From positions 9,409,501 through 9,473,500 of the forward strand of contig CM062218.1 in assembly GCA_031216445.1 (NCBI GenBank): a DNA stretch of 64,000 nucleotides, given 5' to 3'. Positions 60,450-64,000 of the stretch are shown one piece after another. This DNA comes from Lateolabrax maculatus. Lineage: Eukaryota; Chordata; Actinopteri; Acropomatiformes; Lateolabracidae. Position 1 is the stretch's first letter. Each line of letters opens with the position of its first letter. The notes under the pieces are model-generated. The model did no database searches. It was not told the origin of the DNA and saw only the letters and a list, made by a program, of their open reading frames with translations. A program made the translations under genes and the position numbers.

Positions 60450-63400
60450 CCATCAAACCAGATTTTACAAAGCATTTTCTAGAAAAGCGTGACAACATGG
60501 AAGAGTGTTCACATGCTTCAGATTGACACAACTAACAACAGAATAAAAACATCACATCACACAGTAAAAACATATTAAAAAGCTAAAAAAGTTTAAATAG
60601 CGAGTCTGTTAATAAATATCCTCATGTTATATAATATCTTTGTCAAATGAATTGTTAAACTTGTCTTAAGAAAGAGACAACAATTGGGATGAGCTCAGAT
60701 ATAAAAATCCAATTGTCTATTAATCCTTTTTGTCCCTGGTGTTACAGAGGCTTGTTTTCCCACTTTGCTCTCATTGTAAATGACTTTTTCTTTGGTTTTT
60801 CTCATTTTACCATTTTCAACTGACAGAAACTTTTGCTTTGTTTTCAGAAGAACAGTGACATCTTCCTATTTGGTCCCCTAAAATAATCCAGCAGATTTCA
60901 CGCAAAATTAAATATAAAATTCAATGTAGAAAGTGCAGTTAAAGATTGTCAGGTGTCTTAGTGATGATCATAGTTGTACAGTACTGATGTAGCCTGATAA
61001 TCAGACTGACTTGCCATTTAGCTACGTTATGAGGAAATCAATTTCAGACAGGATTGTGTTTAGTGGTAATGTTTTAATCCAAAGGTTAGGGAAAGATCAT
61101 GCTTTCAGTCAAATGTTAATTACATAATCACATCTTCCCTCACTTTTTCCTTTCTAAATATTTGACCAAAACCACAATCTTTCCCTAACCTTTACCAAGT
61201 GCTGTGATACCTAAATATAATAATATTAATTTTGTATTATATTCGATATTTTGTGGTTAGGTCTTTCAGACAATGCCAAAGATGGATTAAAATTTTTCAA
61301 GGTCAGAAGGACTTTGGTTGTTTAAGTTGACATTTAAAGCCCAAAAGTCAGTTAACTGGTCCACACAGCCTCCCATTAACTCAGCAGACCTTAGCTGACT
61401 TAAACAGACTTCCTCTGAGCTTTGTGTGACAAAGTTGAATGACTCTGGGCTAAGAAACGACAAAGTGCTCAACCCTAAAACCATTAAAGCATGTCTTTCT
61501 AAAACTTCCCTGTCATTTATTCCTCATTTATCCTCTGATCCCCTCCTCTGTTGTCTCGACTCCTCCAGAGTCTGTTCACGGCTCTGTTGGGCGACGTTTT
61601 CCTAATTTATCCTCTCCTCCTACAACCCCCCCACCCCCCCTTCAGTCCTGTCCTGGGCCCCTTGTGCCACGGAAATCCTTTGTTCCCCCTGCGTCCTATA
61701 ACACATGCACACACACATTAACACAGATGGAGTGAGTCAGTCTATTTCTGCAGTCTCAACATTTATCTAACAATGATAGTCTTTTGTTGGAGAGTTGTCT
61801 GGCAAATTAGGAAAGTGAGCACAGACATCAGAGTAAAATACCCAAATATCTTACTGGACTCATTATGGTTAATAAAAAGTAAGTTAATAAAAGTAGTAGT
61901 CAAACATATTTTACTATCTTTTAGAAAGCGAAGAATCCTTTCTTCTTTTTATGGGCAAAGAAATTAAATTTAATACCCTGATGAAAAAACATAATGATAG
62001 AAAATAAAGATAAAAGATTTTTTGACTTAATAATGATATCAAAGCCTTTTATCCCTTATCATTAATTTGGTCTTTTTTGAAAAACCTTCAGTGTGGTCTA
62101 TGTGGTTTCTGGCTCTTACACACATAACTTCTGCCTTTCATCTTTGTCTTAGACGAAAGATATGATCCTGTTTTCCTCCACTAGAGTCGATACGATATAA
62201 CTCAATGGAATAACTGCATGGCTCTGCAACTCTGTGACACTGGAATCAGCAGTATCACAGCGAGGGAGAGAGAGGCTCACTGGAAATGAGGAAAAAGTGA
62301 TGGAGAAGGGTTGGCCGATGCATGTGTACGTTTATTTGTGCCAAACTTCTATATGATATTCTTCTCTGATCCGTTTACTGTCTTAGCTGACCAAGAAATT
62401 CCTGTGCAATAATCTGCCCACTGTAGAGCATATAAGATTAAAATTCAATATAAATAAATTGACATTGACAACGACAGAATATAATACAGCTCCATCATCT
62501 GCGTCATATCACTGTGTGTGGAAGGAATGAGTCACTTTTCAAACACCATGCAGGACCCAAAACGATTTTATGATTGTCTGTTTATCCTGGACATGAGGTG
62601 CTGTTTAAGGTTTTTGGGTTGTAAATTTCAGGATTTTGAGAAATGCTTTAATTTGGCCAATAACTGTTGATACATCTGCTGCCTATTGTAGCTGTGGGAC
62701 TTATTAATTTGTCAGCGAATAGGCAGCTTTAGCAGCTTTTGCTTTTCAAGTGTTTTTTTTTTTTGTTCTGTCTCACATTTTTGGTGTGATTAACGCAAAG
62801 CTCCAATTCAGGATTTACAATTGAGGGAAAATGCCAAAGATTATTTTCTTGTTTTGTAGACGCATTTTTAATGAACAATTGCTGTCAGCGCTAACCCTGG
62901 TGAGAAATTCAATTAATTTTCTGTGATTGCTTCACAAAAAAAGCCACCCTGTATTTTGGCAGTTCAATGTGAAGCAGCAGCAGTAAGAAATGTAGTATTA
63001 GCAGTAACCTAATGAGGTAAAATTACAAATATCAATGCTGTTACATGCCTGCATCGTTTGCTGTGTATCTCTTGTATAGGTATAGGCAATTTGAATCCAG
63101 TGCGGGAATGGCGAACTCTACCACTAACAATGAAAAATTATAGAGAGATAATTATTGAATGGCTATTGCAGAAAAAAATAGCCCAGACCATAATTGGTAT
63201 AAACATATAAAACATATAAAATGTAAGCGATGTAGCACTCTTAAGCACAAAGATTAAGAACAGAGAGCGGTGAAATAAGATTTGGTTTTTGAGAGATTTG
63301 ATTTTTACATCATCGTATGTTCTGACATGACCAGAAAAGTCTCCTGTGGCTGTTTGGAGGCCATCAAATAAGCTGTCAGTCTGCTTTCAAATCATCAGGT

Positions 63401-64000
63401 GCAGGACTTAGATCTGATCTTTTTGTTGACAGTGCTTTGTGCTGAAAAGGGATGTGCTGAATTAGCATGTGAGGAGGTATGCGAGCTGCTGATATGGAAT
63501 GACCTGATTTGAGCATTTTGTCTGTGATCACAGAGCTCCCCAGAGGGTTCAGAAACACATATTTTTCTTTGTAATATGGGTGGTATTTGTATTAGCTCTG
63601 TAGCTACATCCATTTTTTATGCTCTACGTTTTTCTACTTTGCTTGAACACGAATGACCTCTATTGTGTCCAAAGTATGTCAAACTGATAAGAATACAAGC
63701 CTGACTACATTTTTGTTTTGGTCTCAAACAACGGAGATCACAGTATCAGACCAGCATCTTATTTTGTTGCTGTCAGGTGAGAACTTTCTATCACCAGGTT
63801 ACCAATGTTGGTGATGTTTTCATCAATACTGTAGAAAAGATACATGCTCCTTTGTGAATTTAGGAAATTCTCCAACCTTACTTGGATTACAACAACCTTT
63901 AAACCTTTGAAAAATACATAGTTACGAAGCTCAAAATGAGGATGAAGAGTCTGATTTTTGGATTCACTGTGGCCTATATTACAAATAAACAGACTGTACT
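60450..64000. other. Gene-free stretch to the window end
   Basis: AT-rich DNA with a C-rich patch at 61626-61640 and a T-run at 62753-62764. No exon, RNA gene or recognised repeat family is supported. It could be intergenic or intronic DNA of a gene lying beyond the window. Confidence 0.4.

Noticed and set aside
1..64000. CRISPR arrays, prophage, bacterial operons or integrated viral genes
   Set aside because: Spliced vertebrate genes throughout; no direct-repeat/spacer arrays, and no viral gag, env or capsid-like frames were seen.

Overview
The window is nuclear DNA from a ray-finned (teleost) fish. The genes are split by GT-AG introns, the exon products match vertebrate proteins, the intergenic DNA is AT-rich with many long CA/GT tracts, and several interspersed repeats look like common teleost families. 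No prokaryotic, organellar or viral gene organisation is seen. Exon maps below come from reading the sequence directly: reading frames, splice sites and agreement of intron phase.

Layout: (1) 16-2006, + strand: the last four coding exons of a cytosolic non-specific dipeptidase gene (cndp2-like), truncated by the window edge. (2) About 2.5-3.2 kb: a nest of two teleost-type interspersed repeats. (3) 3.34-14.27 kb, + strand: a complete 28-coding-exon recql4, the replication-initiation factor and RecQ helicase. Its compact promoter carries ETS/CRE and E2F-type motifs. (4) 17.2-23.5 kb, - strand: a complete 12-exon slc39a4 (ZIP4 zinc importer), tail-to-tail with recql4 and starting in a CpG-rich TATA promoter. 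(5) 24.5-32.1 kb: decayed non-LTR retrotransposon fragments, dense CA microsatellites and one copy of a two-copy repeat family. (6) 35.85-37.79 kb, + strand: a small three-exon gene for a secreted Ly6/uPAR-type (three-finger fold) protein. One intron holds a young tRNA-like SINE flanked by a perfect 18-bp target-site duplication. (7) 38-64 kb: no supportable gene; microsatellites, a LINE 3' end at 40.7-41.0 kb, the second repeat copy near 58.2-58.65 kb and otherwise unassigned AT-rich DNA.

The genes do not form one pathway. In human, RECQL4, SLC39A4 and the LY6 cluster all lie in 8q24.3, so this fish segment keeps part of that linkage, whereas human CNDP2 lies on chromosome 18. RecQL4 acts in origin firing and DNA repair, ZIP4 in intestinal zinc uptake, CNDP2 in dipeptide hydrolysis; the Ly6-like protein has no assignable function.

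I found no convincing new multi-gene system. The best leads are dinucleotide repeats fused to splice donors in recql4 and slc39a4, the enlarged recql4 with an intact CCHC knuckle and a 1.1-kb exon carrying a polypurine coding tract, the unassigned secreted Ly6-like gene, and the fresh SINE insertion in its intron.
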